Below, piece by piece: positions 56,001 through 62,000 of a stretch of 64,000 bases of DNA (position 1 is the stretch's first letter; each line of letters starts with the position of its first letter). This stretch comes from Seriola aureovittata (taxonomy: Eukaryota; Chordata; Actinopteri; Carangiformes; Carangidae), in assembly GCF_021018895.1 (NCBI RefSeq), contig NC_079384.1, positions 22,358,640-22,422,639 of the forward strand. Reading direction: 5' to 3'. The notes under the pieces were generated by a model that saw only the letters and a program-made list of their open reading frames with translations, made no database searches and was not told where the DNA came from. A program made the translations under genes and the position numbers.

Positions 56001-59000
56001 GTCTCCAGCTAACTCATATGAAAATCACAATTTGATGGCAACATACATGAAGGGAAATTTGCGAGCTAGGCAGTTATCTCAAGTCTGCAGCTACACGCAC
56101 ATGGCCAACTCTTACTGCAGTATATATTTAATGCTTCTGATGATGATGGCAATGCACTTCAGCTGTTATTGCTGTCTGCTCGGTGTTGTCACACTGCTCA
56201 CCTGACAGCTACGTGACTGCTGGTGCTCTTCATATAGCAATTCAAAAAGCCCCACCTCCCAGCATCCACACATAGGCTCTGAGCCTATGTTCCAAATTGG
56301 TGGGATTACAGTCACTCCCTACTCCCTTTTGTGGTGAGCTGGTGTTTCCGTGTGGCGAGGGATGAGGTCAGAGCCTGTATATGTACACAGAATGTGTACA
56401 TGAACTCTATATATTCTATATTCACATATATTAATCTATTTCAGATAAGTTGGTTGACTAAAATAAAATCTTACTAACTCAGTGCTATGTAATGAAAATG
56501 CTGCAAGTAGGAGATAGTTAGCCCAGGTATTGTAGTACAGTGTTGTAGGCTTAAATACTGTAAGGAATAAATGACTTGGAGACCTGCTGATGTTATTAAA
56601 ATCCAGTGCACACCGGTTTGCCATGTGGAAAAATCCAAACCTTGACTGACCTGCCATATCAAGTTACATTTTCTACCATTACTATGATAGGACAGTTGTT
56701 ATTTGGGTGAGGGATTTAGGGAAGAGTTAATAACAGTAGGCAGTTGCCCTGATTGATCCAGTAATTCACACTGGAGTTTTTTTTTTATTTTATATTAAAG
56801 TTTAATATAAAATGTTGCTGTTTCTGTCTCTTCTTGTTGTAGAAAGTTGGTGGTGGCATGCGACCATGGAAACGTGTCTTTTCTGTGCTCCGTTCCAATT
56901 TGCTCTTCCTCTACAAGGACAAGCGAGAGGCAGTCCTTCACGGGGCAGGGGCAGGGCCCAGCCAGGACGAGCATCCCCCGGTCAGCATCCGCAGCTGCCT
57001 GATCGACATCGCCTACAGTGAAACCAAGCGTAAGCACACCCTGAGGCTCACCACGCAAGACTTCTGTGAGTACCTGCTGCAGGCCGAAGACAGGGACGAC
57101 ATGCTGGCTTGGATCAGGGTTATCAGAGAGAACAGCAAGACTGACAATGAGGTTAGAACTTAATTCTTCGTTAGTCTAAACAGTTTACACAAACACACTC
57201 ATCCTGAACTAATACATACCTTTCATTTGCTCTAGGAGATTGGTTTCTCAAGACAAGCTCTCATCAACAAGAAGCTGAATGATTACAGAAAACACAGGTC
57301 AGAATGGTGGATTATATGCGGCCATGGAAACACGTCTTTTCTTGCTCCATTCCTATTAAAGTCTATCCCCTACCCTTTGTGTAATCAGAAGTCGCTGTAG
57401 CTCTGGCCAATGAGCTTGTCTGAAACAATAACTTAAACTGCAGTGTATGTTATGTTTTTTTCACATAAAACTGAGGTAATCCTACAGAGACTTATTAAAA
57501 ATATTGAGCCTTAAGAAAAATGCACAGTGCCTTCCTGAATTCCCTTTGAAAACCCATTTTCAAAGAATAACCTTTAATCACAACACATTTCATTTCATTT
57601 CATTTTCGACCATCTTTGTTTCTCTCTTGGTACAGTCTGACAGGTAACAAGCCGGATTCCTCTCCCAGAGTCCACCGTATGATGCCCTTCCTCCTGGCTA
57701 AGACTGACAACACCTCAGTTAACCGCGCCTCCAGAACTGGTGGGTACAAACAAGGTGCTGCTCAGTGCTCACCAACATACAACAGACTACTAACTGTGGG
57801 TTAAAAGCAAGCAAAGTTGACACACTTTGATTAATGTTGCTTTTCGGTCATGCTAGCATCGTGGCTGTTGGTCGGTTCGTTACTTTGGTCCTGACTGAAA
57901 TCTCTGAACAACTATTGGATGGTTTTCATGAAATTCTGTGAAGACATTCATGATTTATGACCCTCTAACAATACTTTGGTTAATGACCAAATACCTGCAA
58001 AAATAGTGACATTCCCATCAGCCATCACCCTTCTACTTCACATATGATGTTAACAATGTTAACATGTTAAATTGAAATACTAAATTTAACTAGAAAATTC
58101 CAGGGAAATTTTGAGTGCCACGGGGGCTACTGCCGGGATGATGACATGATTTATTTCCAGTGTTCAAAAGTCACCCTGATCATATTCTGGTTTTGAGAAA
58201 TGTCTTGATATAAAAGACTCTGATATAAAACAATGTCACATCCCTCCATCATGTATTATGTGGGAAATATCTCATATTCTGTGTTGTTTTTTTTAATAAA
58301 ACAAAAGGGAACATGTCTTCAAACTGGCATTTAAAGGGTTAAAATCCTGAAAACTAATAAACATTTGGTAGGTTTGAGCAGAACTGAAGTGGTTTAAGAG
58401 ATGTATGCAAAAAAAAAGCAGAAAAAAATATTGATATATGATGATTTTATAGCATTTTCTTTGTGTGTCCTTTTTTGGACGCGAGGAACCCCAGAGGGTA
58501 CAAAATGTGTTACCAGCGTATAATAGACCTGTAACAGTAACTGACATTAGATTTTAAAAATATGTCAAAAAAGACACTTTCTTGCAGAAATCCATACCTT
58601 CAGCTGTAACACAGCCAAAATGATCAGCAAATCAAAAAAGAAAAGTGAAGAAAATGTCCAAAAAAGGACAGAGGGACCCCTGAGGGTTAATAAATCCCAC
58701 GAACCGTTATTTAAATTACCACTATTATGTTTTTTTCTGTGCTAACTTTAACATTACTGGGGAGGAGAGCAACGCGACTACGTAGAAGTGACAGCGAGAG
58801 AGGGCTAGTAGCTTCTCCTCTCCTCTGTCTCAGCGGAGACCGTCACAACTTCATTCACTCATTTAACAAAACAAAACAAAAAGCAACAAAGGAAGCAGTA
58901 AATGGACTTACATATTTAAGACCTAACTAAATGTAATTTAAGACCTAACATGCGGCTAATGGAAAGCTAGCGGAGCTTGGAGAGCTGGTTATCTGGTTGC

Positions 59001-62000
59001 TAGGCGCACGCACGCACACAGGTCAGGAGCTGCCGTTGCCATGGCAATCTGAAAATCTGCCCAAAATTTGGCTTCTACATGGCTTCAAACAACTCCAAAT
59101 TATGAGAAAACCGTTACTTCTTTTCAAAAACCGAAAAGACCGTGACAGACACTGAAGCCAGAAGTTTCTTACAGTCTCTAATTTATTCAGATATTCCTTA
59201 AAATGAGTGAGTAAGCTCAGTGTGAAGACAGAGTGAGATTCTTATGAAAAAAAAAAGACGATTACATTAGGTGTCAATGAGAGTGAGACAGGTATTGCTG
59301 CCGGACTCGGCACCCCCATTTAAATTTTGTGCAGACCCTTCCTGCCAAAGTTACATTTTATGAATCCCAACAACTATGTCTACATTTTGAGAAAGAATTA
59401 TTTGTCTCCTTTTTACGGTTTGGCTGCGAGCTCGAGTTAAAAATAAAAATAAAGGTTATTTTTTACTGCTTCACACACTCTAGCCAACTGACGCTTTCAC
59501 TCTAACTTTGAAGAAAAAGTGATTTGCACTCCTCCTTTGAGTGCTCACAGTTTGAAAAGTTTACATATTATGTAAAAACAGTTCCTGTCTTTTTGAGAGA
59601 GCAGAAGTTTTCCTCCGTTTTATAGTTTGAATCACATTTCTACGTGCAGGTATGAGAGAGCTGGGTGACTCAGAAAAAAGGTGCAATTTTGTAGAAAAAA
59701 GGTGGGTTTCTAAAGAAAATTCCAATGCATTCCTAATGCATTATTTATTCCCAGTTTTTTGGGAATAACTTTGGGAAAAATTGGAATTTTAACACCAAAA
59801 GTCATAGCTCCTCTTAGCTACCTCTTTCGGGATCAAGATGCACATTTTGATGTATATATTACCGGGGTTTTCTCAAAGCTGCGGGACAAGTTACGCGCCA
59901 AAATTTTGCGGAAGAATAATAAACCCGAAAGAGAATATTAATAGCCCCGAGGCACTCCTCTACAGCTAGAATAGCTGAGAGGAGTGCCTCGGAGCTGAGC
60001 ACCCGTGGCACTAATGATAAATAATTTATATAATAATGTATGTAATCATGTAATAACTAAAACCAAGGACTGTATTTTTAGAGCTTATTCAAAGGTGGTA
60101 ATCTATGACTTGAACAAGTTCTGTTTTCTGCAAAACAAATTTCATTATGTGTGTTTTATTTGTGTGTGACCTTTTTTTTTATAATGTATAAATAAACATT
60201 AGGAAATGATCTACACTATGGTTTCTGTCTGATGAACACTGACTAACAACCTGAACAGACATAAAAATGTGTTCTTATATGAAATAAAACAGTCCTTGTT
60301 ACATCATGGAAGGTTTTATTTTTGTGATCCCTGAGGATGAATTTTATTTGTTTTAAGAATACCCTGATTTCACTGTCACCATGAGCTCACAATTTTCATT
60401 TGTCTAATAGTCTGGTGTACTATTCACATTGTGAACAGTAAACCTTTAATTTCAGGGAATAGAGGATGAATGATTTTCTTGTGGTCACAATGTCTTCTTT
60501 GCTTTATCATTAAAATTTGTGAAGCAAAACAAATATTCACCCTCAGCCACGTTAGGAGCAGTTACTTAGTCCATACTATTTTTCCACATGGATATCAATA
60601 TTAAATTTAAATGTGTCTAAATTCTGTGTGTGTGTGTGTACTCAGATGATAACAAGGCACTGTGGGGAATCAACATCATGAAGAAAGCCAAGAAGACAGG
60701 CAGTCCGAAGGCTTTTGGTGTGCGACTGGAGGATTGTCAGCCTGCTATCAACCATAAAGTAAACCAGTAGTGTTTAATGAGACCAGAAATGGACAACTGC
60801 GCCTACAACATGATTCATAGCACATGATTTAGTAACATAAATGACATTAAAACCATAACATGAATTCTACTTTGTCTGAATAACTAACTGTAGATAAAAT
60901 GATAAGTCTAACAACGTAGTTGATAGGGTTCAAAGTTTCCTCTTCGTTTTCCATATTCATTCTTTCGAATTATACTGTGTTTTGCACCAAGACATACTTG
61001 GAATAAGCTGCGCTATTTGTATTTTCTCTTATTTGTTATTAATACAAGTGTTGTGAAAAACTGAAATTCAATTAATTAATGTGAGTTTTCTCATCAGTTT
61101 AAATTTCAGTTTTTGGCCAGTCCATAATTTACATACAACGGTCCTCATGATTGATTTAGAACATGGCCTGCTATGCTAATGTAATCATAGTAACAGAGAA
61201 ATGCCACATCCTATCTCCAGCACTATAGGCAAAACACACATGCGAGATTGCTATCAATCTTCTAAGTAAACTTTGAAAAAAAAGCATATGTCTGTTTCCC
61301 AAAATGTTGAATGTTCCTTCTAAAGGATAGCCAAATTTGACCATTCTCACATCTCAATCTGACATTTCACATTAATCTTACCCCAACAGTATATTGTCAT
61401 TTGATGAAGACAAATTAATTTGAAAAACATTATTTTGTAATGAAATTCAACCAAGTTTGACAAAAGGCAGATAGAAATGAAAACTGCTGTTTAGTGTTAT
61501 TATCTAAATATGATCTGATGTACGGTGTGGACATTTAGATGCTATTAAACACCTTGGGGCTGTTTAGTCAATTAGATTCATCAGACTGATGTTTCTGTAG
61601 GCTGGCTGAAAGTAGTAAAGGAACAAAACAGTCAAACCTCTGACCTCTGATCTTTATTGTCTCCTTCATATCTCCATCCTTAAATTCTCTTTGTGTCCCT
61701 TTCTTCCTGCTTATCAACCACACCTCTGGCCTTGTTTTACCCTCTCTCCACAGTTTGTCCCACTGATAGTGGAGATGTGCTGTGGCGTGGTGGAGACGAC
61801 AGGTCTGGAGTACACCGGTATCTACCGGGTACCTGGGAATAACGCCATGGTGTCCAACCTTCAGGAGCATCTCAACAAAGGCATGGACATCAACACTGCT
61901 GAAGAGGTGCAGAGGACTTGTTAAATAAACGGAAATGTGTTTGACTTAATTACCCAGTTCCTAAAACAATGAATTGTCTTGTATGTCTTAACTTCAGTTA

